NCBI GenBank assembly: GCA_023434265.1
Contig: JAEYTA010000190.1
Coordinates: 1 to 40,110, forward strand
From: Pseudomonadota bacterium
GTDB taxonomy: Bacteria; Pseudomonadota; Alphaproteobacteria; Caulobacterales; Caulobacteraceae
Length of the DNA: 40,110 nt
Direction of reading: 5' to 3'
Under the pieces are notes generated by a model, which was not told where the DNA came from, did not search any database, and saw nothing but the letters and a program-made list of their open reading frames with translations. Position numbers and translations under genes: made by a program. Below, piece after piece: positions 23,049 through 31,454 of this stretch. How positions within the stretch are numbered: the first letter of the stretch is position 1; every line of letters begins with the position of its first letter.

Positions 23049-24941
23049 TCAGTAGAGGGTGCGGAAGCGAAGCGTTCCGGCCACACCCTTCAGCGCCGCC
23101 AGCGCCGCCGGGTCGTAGTCGCGGTCGACGTCGACGATGACGTAGCCGGTGCGCTCGTCGGTCTTCAGATGCTGGCCGAGGATGTTCAGCCCCGCCCCGG
23201 CGATGGCCCGGTTCAGCTCGGCCAGCACGCCGGGCTGGTTGCGGTGGATGTGCAACAGCCGGTGCGCGCCCGACACCTCGGCCAGCTGCACGTTCGGCAG
23301 GTTGACGCAGAAGGTGGTGTCGCCGCGGTTCAGATAGGCCAGCAGCCGCTCGGCGGCGAAGTGGCCGATGGCCTCCTGCGCCTCCTCGGTCGAGCCGCCG
23401 ATGTGCGGCGTCAGGATGACGTTCTTCAGGCCGCGCAGGGGGCTCTCGAAGGGCTCGTCGTTGCTCGCCGGCTCTTCGGGGAAGACGTCCACCGCCGCGC
23501 CGCCGAGGTGGCCGGCCTTCAGGGCCGCCGCCAGCGCTTGGACGTCGACGACATGGCCGCGCGACAGGTTGAGCAGCAGGGCGCCCGGCTTCATCGCCGC
23601 CAGCTCCGCCGCGCCGATCAGGGCGGCGTTGTCGGCCCGGCCGTCGACGTGCAGGCTGACCACATCGCTTTCGGCCAGCAGCGCCCGCAGCGACGGGACG
23701 CGGCGGGCGTTGCCCAGCGCCAGCCGTTCCGTCAGGTCGTGGAAGATCACCCGCATGCCCAGCGCCTCGGCCAGCACCGACAGCTGCGAGCCGATGGCGC
23801 CGTAGCCGACGAGGCCAAGGGTCTTGCCGCGCAGCTCGCGGGCGCCGGCGGCGGACTTGTTCCACGCGCCGCGGTGCATGGCGGCGGACTTCTCGGCGAC
23901 GTCGCGCATCAGGGCGATGGTCAGGCCGAGGGCCAGCTCCACCACCGAACGGGTGTTGGAGTAGGGGGCGTTGAACACCGCCACCCCGCGCGCGGCGGCG
24001 GCCTCCAAGTCGATCTGGTTGACGCCGATGCAGAAGGCGCCGACGGCCAGCAGGCGGTCGGCGGCGTCCAGCACCCGCGCCGTCACCTGCGTCTTCGACC
24101 GCACCCCGAGCACATGCACGCCGCGGATGCGGGCGATCAGGTCGTCCTCCTCCAGCGCCCCCGTCGCGGTCTCGACCGCATAGCCCTCGGACTCCAGCCG
24201 CTCGACGGCGGCCGGATGGACGTTCTCCAGCAGCAGGATGCGGATGCGGCCGCGCGGATAGGACCAGCGCCCGGCCAGGCCCTCGGCGTGGAGGAGTTCG
24301 TCGATCGAGCCGACTTCGGCGTCGGCGGCGGCGACCACGGGTGCGCGGCGAATGACCTCGGTGAAGGCAAGGAAGCGCTCGGCGGCACCCGCCAGCTTGA
24401 CCTCGGCGTCGGTCCAGCCGTCGCCGACCATGACCACCGGCCGCGGCAGGTCCAGCGCCGCCAGGGCCCGCGCCTTGCCGCCGGCCTGGGCCAGCGGATT
24501 GGCCGGGTCGACGCCGGTCACGCGCCCCTCGGCGTCATATGACAGGTCGTTGGCCAGCACGCGGCCCGGCGGCACGCCGAGCAGGTCGGCCACCGGCGCG
24601 ATGACCTCCCGGAAGCCGCCCGAGACGATGACGATCCGCCCGGCTCGCTCGCGGAAGAAGGCGGCGTTGCGTGTCACGGACGGCGTGAGCGCGTCGGCGA
24701 TGCGACCGGCGAGGGCCCGCACATGGTCGCGGGTCAGCGGCAGCAGGGCGAGGCGTCGGCGCAGCGCCTCGCCGAAGTCGATCTCGCCGGCCATGGCCGC
24801 GTCGGTCAGGCGGGCGATCTCAGCGCGGATCGCGGACGCGTCGGGCCGGCCGTCGAGGGCGAGGTCGGCCAGCGCCTCGAGGGTCTCGATCCGCACGAGG
24901 GTCGAGTCGAAGTCGAAGACGTAGGTCGCGGGGTCGGCCAT
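23049..24941 (-). CDS. serA: SerB-SerA fusion: phosphoserine phosphatase and 3-phosphoglycerate dehydrogenase
   Basis: A 630-residue fusion. Residues 1-215 are a SerB-like HAD phosphatase: D10-F-D12-S-T14, the SGG motif at 107-109, K156, and GDGWTD at 173-178. Residues 230-630 are a 3-phosphoglycerate dehydrogenase with NAD loop G379-Y-G-A-I-G384, catalytic R461, E490 and H513 (TPHIGGST), and a C-terminal ACT domain (HRLLHIHRNQPGVLAELN) that may give serine feedback. One polypeptide thus carries the first and third steps of serine synthesis; SerC would act between them. Both halves keep their catalytic residues. I recall similar fusions mainly in Bacteroidetes, from memory only. It is transcribed upstream of the esterase gene. 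Confidence 0.93.
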   Translation of the reverse strand: MADPATYVFDFDSTLVRIETLEALADLALDGRPDASAIRAEIARLTDAAMAGEIDFGEALRRRLALLPLTRDHVRALAGRIADALTPSVTRNAAFFRERAGRIVIVSGGFREVIAPVADLLGVPPGRVLANDLSYDAEGRVTGVDPANPLAQAGGKARALAALDLPRPVVMVGDGWTDAEVKLAGAAERFLAFTEVIRRAPVVAAADAEVGSIDELLHAEGLAGRWSYPRGRIRILLLENVHPAAVERLESEGYAVETATGALEEDDLIARIRGVHVLGVRSKTQVTARVLDAADRLLAVGAFCIGVNQIDLEAAAARGVAVFNAPYSNTRSVVELALGLTIALMRDVAEKSAAMHRGAWNKSAAGARELRGKTLGLVGYGAIGSQLSVLAEALGMRVIFHDLTERLALGNARRVPSLRALLAESDVVSLHVDGRADNAALIGAAELAAMKPGALLLNLSRGHVVDVQALAAALKAGHLGGAAVDVFPEEPASNDEPFESPLRGLKNVILTPHIGGSTEEAQEAIGHFAAERLLAYLNRGDTTFCVNLPNVQLAEVSGAHRLLHIHRNQPGVLAELNRAIAGAGLNILGQHLKTDERTGYVIVDVDRDYDPAALAALKGVAGTLRFRTLY

Positions 24942-24989
24942 GGACCAACCTTGGCCGACCTTCGCAGTCGCAGCAACGCCCGCGGGGTC

Positions 24990-26396
24990 CTAGCGCCGCG
25001 TCATCCCCCGCAGGCGGCTGTCCGGCCGGCGGGCGTCCAGCGCCGCGGCGCCGACGGCGGCGGCGATGGTCGCCAGCGCCAGCAGGGTCCCGCCTTCCTT
25101 CGCGTGCGTGCGGGCGTAGTCGCCGGCGTCGCGGGCGTAGGCCCTGGCCTTGCGCCCGTGCTTGCGCATCGCCCGGCGGGAGGAATGCCGCGCCTCGTGG
25201 AGCAGGCGGCCGGAGCGATGGCGCGCCTCCTCGCCGAACTCGCCCGCGCGCTCGCTGGCCTCGCTGAGGCCGTGGCGCATCGTCTCGGCCAGATCCTCGA
25301 TCCGGTCGCGCAGGCCGGCGGCATCCACCCAGCCGCGCGGGTTCAGCCGGCCGCGCAGGTTCTGCAGCCGGGTCGGGCCGGTGCGCTGGTTGAGCAAAAG
25401 GGTGGCGAGGCCGACCCCGGCCAGCACCGCGACCACGCCTGCCGCGATCCCCGGATGCTTGCGAACTTCGGCGAGGGCGGAGAACTGTCGCACCATCGGA
25501 TAATGAACCTCCTCGTCGAGGCCGTCCTCGGTCGGGTCGTACAGCCCGTCCTCGTACGGCTCATAGGCGGAACCGCGGTCCCGCATCAGGGAGGGAGCGA
25601 ACCGGGCGAAAAGTGGTTCCGCCACGCCGGGCAGGGCGGCGTAGAAGCTGGCGATCAGCCGGCCGCCGCCGCCGACGGTGATCTCGCGGATCGGATGGCT
25701 GGCGCAATACAGGATGGTGTCGGCCACCACGTGGGTGGCGTAGACCGGCTGCGGGTTGTGCATCGCCTGACCGGTCAGGTTTCGGGCATGCTTGCTGTAG
25801 GGCGTGTCGATGGCCGCCGGCTTGACCAGGCTGACGGCGATCGGCGCCTTCTCGCGCATCAGCTCCATGCGAAGGGCGTTGGTGAAGCCCTTCACCGCAT
25901 GCTTGGAGGCCGAATAGACGCCCTGCACCGGGATCGGCGCGTCCGACAGGATCGAGCCGACGTTGATGATCGCGCCGCCGTCCGGTCGTTCGCGCAGGTG
26001 TTCGACCGCGACCAGCGAGCCGTTGACCACCCCCCAGTAGTTCGTCTCGAACAGCCGCCGCTGGTCCTCCAGCGTGGTCTCCCGGATCGGGCCGAAGATC
26101 GAGACGCCGGCGTTGTTGACCCAGGTATCGAAGCCGCCGAACAGCCGGCGGCACTTCTCCGCCGCCTCGGCGAGGGCGTCGTGGTCGGCCACGTCGGCGA
26201 CGGCCCAGGCGATGCGCGCGCCGGTGGCCTGCAACTCCTCGCACAGCGCCTTCAGGTCGCCCTCGCCACGCGCGATCAGGAACACGCAGGCCCCGGCCCG
26301 CGCCGCCCGCCGGGCCACCGCCAGGCCGATGCCGGAGGTCGCCCCGGTCACCACGATGGCCTGTTGGTTCAACGGCTTGAGGTTCACTTTGGTCAT
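24990..26396 (-). CDS. SDR family oxidoreductase with membrane tail
   Basis: A 468-residue protein. Residues 1-240 are a classical short-chain dehydrogenase: NAD(P) loop TGATSGIG near residue 18, NNAG near 95, catalytic Ser in INVGSILSD, and YSASK. It is followed by a region unlike other SDRs: two hydrophobic segments (GIAAGVVAVLAGVGLATLLL near 320-340 and a second near 445-460) flanking an amphipathic, charged Arg/Glu/Ala-rich helical stretch (LRDRIEDLAETMRHGL). ATG 26396 is chosen because the family N-terminus starts there. It is probably membrane-associated; substrate unknown. Divergent from hslO. Confidence 0.9.
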   Translation of the reverse strand: MTKVNLKPLNQQAIVVTGATSGIGLAVARRAARAGACVFLIARGEGDLKALCEELQATGARIAWAVADVADHDALAEAAEKCRRLFGGFDTWVNNAGVSIFGPIRETTLEDQRRLFETNYWGVVNGSLVAVEHLRERPDGGAIINVGSILSDAPIPVQGVYSASKHAVKGFTNALRMELMREKAPIAVSLVKPAAIDTPYSKHARNLTGQAMHNPQPVYATHVVADTILYCASHPIREITVGGGGRLIASFYAALPGVAEPLFARFAPSLMRDRGSAYEPYEDGLYDPTEDGLDEEVHYPMVRQFSALAEVRKHPGIAAGVVAVLAGVGLATLLLNQRTGPTRLQNLRGRLNPRGWVDAAGLRDRIEDLAETMRHGLSEASERAGEFGEEARHRSGRLLHEARHSSRRAMRKHGRKARAYARDAGDYARTHAKEGGTLLALATIAAAVGAAALDARRPDSRLRGMTRR

Positions 26397-26480
26397 GAAA
26401 TCGCCGGTTCGGGAGGCTGGAATCGGAGGCATCTGGAACGGGGCCGCGGTCCCGCCGGTTCCTGCTCTAGCACGCAGGCC

Positions 26481-26509
26481 TTACCATTCGCGAGCGGTGC
26501 GCCTATCTA
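26481..26509 (+). promoter_or_regulatory. Possible promoter for hslO
   Basis: TTACCA (26481-26486) and TATCTA (26504-26509) are 17 nt apart, 38 nt before the GTG start of hslO. The match to a sigma-70 type promoter is moderate and no heat-shock sigma-32 consensus was recognised. Confidence 0.35.
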
Positions 26510-26546
26510 GCGTCGCTCCCGCAAAACGCCTCCCGAAGGACCGCTC

Positions 26547-27467
26547 GTGACCGATCACGCGCCCGCCGCCGCCGCACCCGCCGACGACCTCGCCGCCGCC
26601 TTCCAGATCGAAGGCTGGCCGGTGCGCGGCCGCCTCGTGCGCCTCGGCGAAACCATCGACGCGATCCTCTCGGCCCACGCCTATCCGGAGCCGGTCGCGG
26701 CCCTCCTCGGCGAGGCCTGCGCGCTGGCGGCGCTGGTCGGCTCCAGCCTCAAGTTCGAGGGCCGGCTGATCGTCCAGGCCCAGGGCGACGGACCGGTCCG
26801 CTACGTCGTCGCCGACTACGACACCCAGGGCCATCTGCGCGGCTACTGCCGCTTCGACCCGGAAGAGGTCGAGGCGGCCTCGCAGGGCTTCTCCCGTCCC
26901 GGCGCGAAGACCCTGCTGGGGCAGGGCGTGTTCGTCATGACGCTGGACCGCGGCCCCGACTTCGAGCGGACGCAGGGCATCACCCCGATCGAGGGGGAGA
27001 GCCTTTCGCTGGCCGCCGAGCACTATTTCGAACAGTCCGAGCAGGTCCCGACCAAGGTGCGGCTGGCGGTCGGCTCGGTGACGACGGGCGAGGGCGCCTC
27101 GTGGCGCGCCGGCGGGGCGCTGATCCAGCTGATCGCCGCCGACGCCGCCCGCGGCTCGACCGAGGAGGTCTGGGATCGCTCGCGCGCCCTGTTCCAGACC
27201 CTCGCCGACGACGAGTTGATCGACCCGACGGTGTCGCCCGAGACCCTGCTGTTCCGCCTGTTCCACGAGGACGGCGTGCGGCTGGAGGACGCCCGGCCGC
27301 TGAAGGCGCAGTGCCGCTGCTCGAAGGACCGCATCGCCGCGGTGCTTACGTCGTTCGGGCCGGAGGAGCGCGCCGGCATGATCGAGGACGATGGCAAGAT
27401 CCGGGTGACCTGCGAATACTGCGCCTCGGTCTACGAGCTGGAGCCGGCGGAGATCGGGGAAGCCTAG
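26547..27467 (+). CDS. hslO: Hsp33 redox-regulated chaperone
   Basis: A 306-residue Hsp33. This cytosolic holdase is switched on by oxidation together with unfolding, when its zinc-binding cysteines form disulfides. All four cysteines are present: C256-R-C258 and C289-E-Y-C292. The N-terminal domain shows ACALAALVGSSLKFEGRL and VRYVVADYDTQGHLRGY, and the family GPVxYVVADYD pattern is plain. It initiates at GTG 26547 with GAAGGA six bases upstream. Its stop TAG and the stop of the convergent ChaN-like gene share one CTAG. Confidence 0.97.
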   Translation: MTDHAPAAAAPADDLAAAFQIEGWPVRGRLVRLGETIDAILSAHAYPEPVAALLGEACALAALVGSSLKFEGRLIVQAQGDGPVRYVVADYDTQGHLRGYCRFDPEEVEAASQGFSRPGAKTLLGQGVFVMTLDRGPDFERTQGITPIEGESLSLAAEHYFEQSEQVPTKVRLAVGSVTTGEGASWRAGGALIQLIAADAARGSTEEVWDRSRALFQTLADDELIDPTVSPETLLFRLFHEDGVRLEDARPLKAQCRCSKDRIAAVLTSFGPEERAGMIEDDGKIRVTCEYCASVYELEPAEIGEA

Positions 27468-28261
27468 GTTTCCGGCCGGATCGGCGGCGACGCGGTCGAC
27501 GGCCCCAGGGCCAGCACGCCGTCGTAGGCGCCGTCGGCGCTGGGCTCCAGGATGACGCCTCGCGCGTCGGCGTCATAGACGCCGCGCGAGGGATGGACGC
27601 CGCATTCCTGCTGACAGTTCCACGCCTCGCCGCCCTGCTGGGCGACGTCCAGCGTGACGACGTCCGCCGCGGGCAGATGCCCGGCGGCGGGCAGGCCGAC
27701 CTCGGGAAAGCGCGCGAAGCCGCTCTTGCGGGCGTGCAGATTGCCGACGAGGACCAGCACCTTCGACTGCGGGCGCTGATAGGCGGCGCCCGCCAGCGCA
27801 TGACCCATGTCGAGCTCGTACCAGGCCTGGCTCAGTTCGCGCGGGCGCGCCCGCGAGGGCTGGAAGGCGTGGAAGGCCACGTCCCGGCCGGCGGCCCGGA
27901 GGTCCCGAACCGATTGCATCATGGCCAGCATCGCCTCGCTGCTCCGCCCGTCGTTCATGCGCGGGTTCAGGAAATGGGAGCCCTCCAGCGCCGCCAGCGC
28001 CGCCGCCGCGTCGGGGGCGGCGAGGAAGGCGTCCAGTTGCGGCTGCATGGCGGTCGGCAGTTCGAGGGCGACCGTCACCGGACCCCGCTCGGCGGCGGCG
28101 CAGATCATCTGGGCGAAGGCCGCCGGCGCCTCGGCCGTGCCATGGCTCTCGCCGACGACGATGTACCGACGCTCCAGCGCCAGCAGCGCGTCGGTCCCTT
28201 CCGGCGGGGCGCAGGCAGGTTGGGCGGCGCCCAGCAGGGCGGCGGCGAACAGTTCGATCAT
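27464..28261 (-). CDS. ChaN-like (haem-binding uptake) family protein
   Basis: A 265-residue protein with a probable signal peptide (residues 1-17). The fold signature is YIVVGESHGTAEAP near residue 33, then VTVALELPTAMQPQLDAFL, FLNPRMNDGRSSEAML, AFHAFQPSR and VLVLVGNLHARK. This arrangement matches the ChaN/PF04187 superfamily, whose founder binds haem in an iron-regulated lipoprotein; an erythromycin esterase-like relative is an alternative because the GE-H motif is shared. No haem or iron genes lie near. Function is therefore unassigned. It shares its stop with hslO on the other strand. Confidence 0.65.
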   Translation of the reverse strand: MIELFAAALLGAAQPACAPPEGTDALLALERRYIVVGESHGTAEAPAAFAQMICAAAERGPVTVALELPTAMQPQLDAFLAAPDAAAALAALEGSHFLNPRMNDGRSSEAMLAMMQSVRDLRAAGRDVAFHAFQPSRARPRELSQAWYELDMGHALAGAAYQRPQSKVLVLVGNLHARKSGFARFPEVGLPAAGHLPAADVVTLDVAQQGGEAWNCQQECGVHPSRGVYDADARGVILEPSADGAYDGVLALGPSTASPPIRPET

Positions 28262-28349
28262 CGGAACCCCCGGTTACGCGCGCCCCTCACCGGCGCGGGA
28301 ATCGAGGTTCGCGGTCGAACACGGCGCTTTGACGGCGCCCGGCGACCGC

Positions 28350-29060
28350 TCACGCCAACAAGAAGACCGCGTTGGCGAAGTTGTGCAGCAGGATCGGCAG
28401 CACGACGCTGCCGGTCTTCTCGCGGATCCACACCAGCAGCAGGGCCGGGCCCCCGGTCAGGGCCATGGTCAGGGCGTCGAAGCTGAAGCCGTCGGCGTAG
28501 CCCAGCGCATGGGTCAGGCCGAAGGCGACGCACGAGACCAGCGCGCCCCAACCCATCGGCGCGCCGAGCACCCGGATGGGCCGCCCGAAGGCTTCGTTGA
28601 GCATGACCAGCAGCACGCCGCGGTAGAACAGCTCCTCGTCCAGCCCCGGCATGGTCAGCTGGAAGGCGAGGGTGTCGGCGTCGACTGGTTCGCCGGGGAA
28701 GTAGAGGGCGAGACCGAGGAAGAGGGCGACGAGCAGGGCGGAGAGGATCAGGGCCCCCGGCAGGCCCTTCCGGTCCTGCCGCAGGGTCACGCCGGAACGC
28801 CGCAGGCCGAGCCAGGCCGCGACGGCGAGCGACAGCAGCACCGCCAGCGCCTTGCCTTCCCAGTTCCAGTCGGAGGCGCCGAAGTCCAGCGGAATGCGGC
28901 CGTAGCCGCGCGTCAGCAGGGCGTCGTAGGCGACCATCAGGACAAGCGCCGCGGCGAACCACGGCCAGCGCACCTTGCCCCGGAGCAGGGCGGCGCACAC
29001 CAGCCCCACGGCGGCGGTGACTCCGATCCATCCCGCCAGCACCCAGATCGCGTCAGGCAT
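28350..29060 (-). CDS. CPBP family intramembrane metalloprotease
   Basis: A 236-residue, seven-or-eight-helix membrane protein of the CPBP/Abi family (PF02517). The three motifs are present: EELFYRG with the metal-binding glutamates, the FGLTHALGY histidine, and the C-terminal HNFANA. Eukaryotic members (Rce1) trim prenylated proteins, while bacterial members have been linked to bacteriocin immunity or signalling; no peptide partner is visible here. The gene stands between the ChaN-like gene and the GGT-like gene. Confidence 0.93.
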   Translation of the reverse strand: MPDAIWVLAGWIGVTAAVGLVCAALLRGKVRWPWFAAALVLMVAYDALLTRGYGRIPLDFGASDWNWEGKALAVLLSLAVAAWLGLRRSGVTLRQDRKGLPGALILSALLVALFLGLALYFPGEPVDADTLAFQLTMPGLDEELFYRGVLLVMLNEAFGRPIRVLGAPMGWGALVSCVAFGLTHALGYADGFSFDALTMALTGGPALLLVWIREKTGSVVLPILLHNFANAVFLLA

Positions 29061-29145
29061 CGCCTCTCCTCCCGTGACGCCTGTCAGAGGCGAGCGGGGC
29101 GGGCGACGGATGCGCCTTACGGCGATTTAACCCGGCGGCCCGGGC

Positions 29146-30981
29146 TCAGTAGGCCAGGGCGATCCCGTCCTTGCGCATCTCGGTCGCCGCCCCCCAGGTC
29201 CAGCGTCCGCCGGGATGCGGCTGGCGCACCACGTTCTGGTAGCCGCCGAAGCCGCCGTCGGGCGGGCCCAGCGTCCAGCCCATGGCCGCCAGCTGCGCCT
29301 TTGTGGCCTCGGGCACGCCGGTCTCGAGGTGGAGCACCCCGGTCCCCTCGGCCGGCTGGCCGGTGGGCTCGGACGAGCCGTAGTGCTGCCAGCGCGGCGC
29401 GTCGCCGGCCGCCTGCGGCTCCAGCCCGTAGTCGACCGTGTTGATGATGATCTGCGCCTGCCCCTGCGGCTGCATGCCGCCGCCCATGACGCCGAAGGCC
29501 ATCCACGGCTCGCCGTCCTTGCAGGCGAAGCCGGGGATGATGGTGTGGAAGGGCCGCTTGCCCGGGGCGTAGAGGTTCGGGCTGCCGTCCTTCAGGCTGA
29601 ACAGTTCGCCGCGGTCCTGGAACATGAAGCCCAGCGGCCGCTCGCCGTCGTCGGGGGCGAGGCCCGAGCCCATGCCGCGGTAGTTGGACTGGATCCAGCT
29701 GACCATCATCCCGTCCTTGTCCGCGACGGAGAAGTAGGTGGTGTCGCCCCGGGTGGGGGCGTCGCCCGGGAAGACCCGGTCCATCACCCGGTCCGGCCGG
29801 ATCAGCCGGGCCCGCTCGGCGGCGTAGTCCTTGGAATTCAGCCATTCCACCGGGGTCTCGGCGAAGCGGGTGTCGGCGAAGAAGCGGGCCCGGTCCTCGA
29901 AGGCCAGCCGCTTGGCCTCCGCCTGGTGGTGGATCGAGGCCGCCGACTGGAAGCCCATGCCGGCCAGGTCGAACTGCTCGCAGACATTGAGGATCTGGTT
30001 GGTCGACAGGCCCTGGGTGTTGGGCCCGAGACCGTAGACCTCGACCCCGCGGTAGGTGGTGCGGATCGGCTCGACCCATTCACTGCGGTGAGCGGCGAGG
30101 TCGGCGCGGGTCATCCAGCCGCCGATGCGGCGGAAATAGCGCTCGATCGCCTCGGCCAGCGCGCCGTCGTAGAAGGCGTCGCGCCCGCCCTCGGCGATCA
30201 GCCGCAGCGTCCGGCCGAGGAAGGGGTTGGCGAACATCTCGCCGACGCCCGGCACGCGCCCGCCCGGCGCCCAGACCCGCTTGCGGTTGTCGTTCTCCTC
30301 GATGATCCCGCTCGACTGGTCGAACAGGCCGAGGTTGCGGCGGAGGTACCAGGCGATCACCTGCGGCACCGGCGCGCCCTGCTCGCACAGTTCGGCCACC
30401 GGCAGCAGCACCTCCCGCCACGGCAGCTTGCCGTAGCGCCGGTGGGCGCTCCACCAGGCGTCGACCGTGCCCGGCACATTGACCGTCACCGCCCCGTATT
30501 TCGGCAGGTAGCCGTCGGCGCCGGCCCGGCCGCGCGCCGTCTCCAGCGACAGGCCGCGCGGACTGTTGCCCGAGCCGTTCAGGCCGACGACTTTCCGCTG
30601 CGCCGGGTCCCACAGCATGCAGAAGGCGTCGCCGCCGATGCCGTTGGCCACCGGCTCGAGGAAGCCGAGCGCGGCGTTGATGGCGATGGCCGCGTCGATG
30701 GCCGAGCCGCCGCGGCGGAGGGTGTCGATCCCCAGCAGGGTCGCCGTCGGGTGCGCCGTCGCCGCCGCCCCGTTGGCCCCCCAGACGGTCGAGCGCCCGG
30801 CGAAGGGCGCGCCGGTGATGCGGTCGCCGGGTCCGACGCCGGCGAAGGGCTCCACCGGGCGGGCCGGCGCGAGCGCCGCCTCGGTCGCCCGGGCGGGCGG
30901 TCCGGCCTGCGCCTGCGCCGTCGACGCCCCGGCGATCAGCGCCCCGGCGGGCAGGGTCGAAAGGAAGGTGCGGCGGCGCAT
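29146..30981 (-). CDS. ggt: Gamma-glutamyltransferase-like enzyme, Tat exported
   Basis: A 611-residue N-terminal-nucleophile hydrolase of the gamma-glutamyltransferase family. The N-terminus MRRRTFLSTLPAGALIAG is a twin-arginine signal, so it is exported folded. The autoprocessing nucleophile is T414 in GDTTYFSV, which would give a heavy and a light subunit. GGMQPQGQAQ near 510 is the usual light-chain motif. In the heavy chain the family Arg that binds the gamma-glutamyl carboxylate (RETAP-like) is replaced by LNGSGNSPRG, as in GGT-like relatives of uncertain substrate. The enzyme may thus be an amidase or acylase rather than true GGT. GGGGAGA precedes the start. Confidence 0.9.
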   Translation of the reverse strand: MRRRTFLSTLPAGALIAGASTAQAQAGPPARATEAALAPARPVEPFAGVGPGDRITGAPFAGRSTVWGANGAAATAHPTATLLGIDTLRRGGSAIDAAIAINAALGFLEPVANGIGGDAFCMLWDPAQRKVVGLNGSGNSPRGLSLETARGRAGADGYLPKYGAVTVNVPGTVDAWWSAHRRYGKLPWREVLLPVAELCEQGAPVPQVIAWYLRRNLGLFDQSSGIIEENDNRKRVWAPGGRVPGVGEMFANPFLGRTLRLIAEGGRDAFYDGALAEAIERYFRRIGGWMTRADLAAHRSEWVEPIRTTYRGVEVYGLGPNTQGLSTNQILNVCEQFDLAGMGFQSAASIHHQAEAKRLAFEDRARFFADTRFAETPVEWLNSKDYAAERARLIRPDRVMDRVFPGDAPTRGDTTYFSVADKDGMMVSWIQSNYRGMGSGLAPDDGERPLGFMFQDRGELFSLKDGSPNLYAPGKRPFHTIIPGFACKDGEPWMAFGVMGGGMQPQGQAQIIINTVDYGLEPQAAGDAPRWQHYGSSEPTGQPAEGTGVLHLETGVPEATKAQLAAMGWTLGPPDGGFGGYQNVVRQPHPGGRWTWGAATEMRKDGIALAY

Positions 30982-31042
30982 GGCGGTCTCCCCGAAATGA
31001 ACGGAGGACCCTAACGGCTGGGTCGCCGCTGTGAAGGGGCGG

Positions 31043-31447
31043 TCAGCCGGCGAGGCCGGAGAACAGGCCCAGCGGATGGTGCGCCCGCGCCACCGTGACG
31101 ATGAAGCCGAACACCAGCAGCGCCGCGATCCAGAAACCGATCCGCGTCCGCCGCGGCCGGGCGGCGGCGAAGGCCATCGCCCCGAGGCCGATGTAGACCA
31201 CCAGCAGGCAGACCTTCACCGTCAGCCAGGCGTCGACGAACGGATACTGCCGCACCACGGTCATCAGCATCAGCGCCGCGGTCAGCAGGGTGGTGTCGAC
31301 GGTCCACGACAGGATCCGAGCCGGCAGCGCCTTGGGCCAGGTCGCGCCCAGCAGGTTGAAGGCCCCGCCGCGCAGCGCGAACAGCGTCCCGCTGAGGAAG
31401 ACCGCCCAGATGTGGACCGTGCGGATTTGCGGATAGAACTCCTCCAT
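31043..31447 (-). CDS. SirB2-type membrane protein
   Basis: A 134-residue protein with four hydrophobic segments (residues about 8-30, 43-62, 72-95 and 105-123). The N-terminal VHIWAVFLSGTLFALRG and the PFVDAWLTVKVCLLVVYIGLGAMA stretch match the SirB2 family (PF04247). It starts 7 nt after the stop of the nitric oxide reductase gene, so they are co-transcribed. SirB2 proteins have no firm function; linkage here suggests help with the reductase or its haem/quinol environment, which is inference from position. Confidence 0.82.
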   Translation of the reverse strand: MEEFYPQIRTVHIWAVFLSGTLFALRGGAFNLLGATWPKALPARILSWTVDTTLLTAALMLMTVVRQYPFVDAWLTVKVCLLVVYIGLGAMAFAAARPRRTRIGFWIAALLVFGFIVTVARAHHPLGLFSGLAG

Positions 31448-31454
31448 CCGGGCC

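Noticed and set aside
21033..24542. A 1169-codon open frame on the plus strand
   Set aside because: It is antisense to the GDSL autotransporter and SerB-SerA genes, which have intact motifs; its composition is typical of a GC-driven shadow frame.
29085..29145. Terminator after the GGT-like gene on the minus strand
   Set aside because: A CCCGG/CCGGG stem of five pairs is followed only by TTAAAT, too weak to call.
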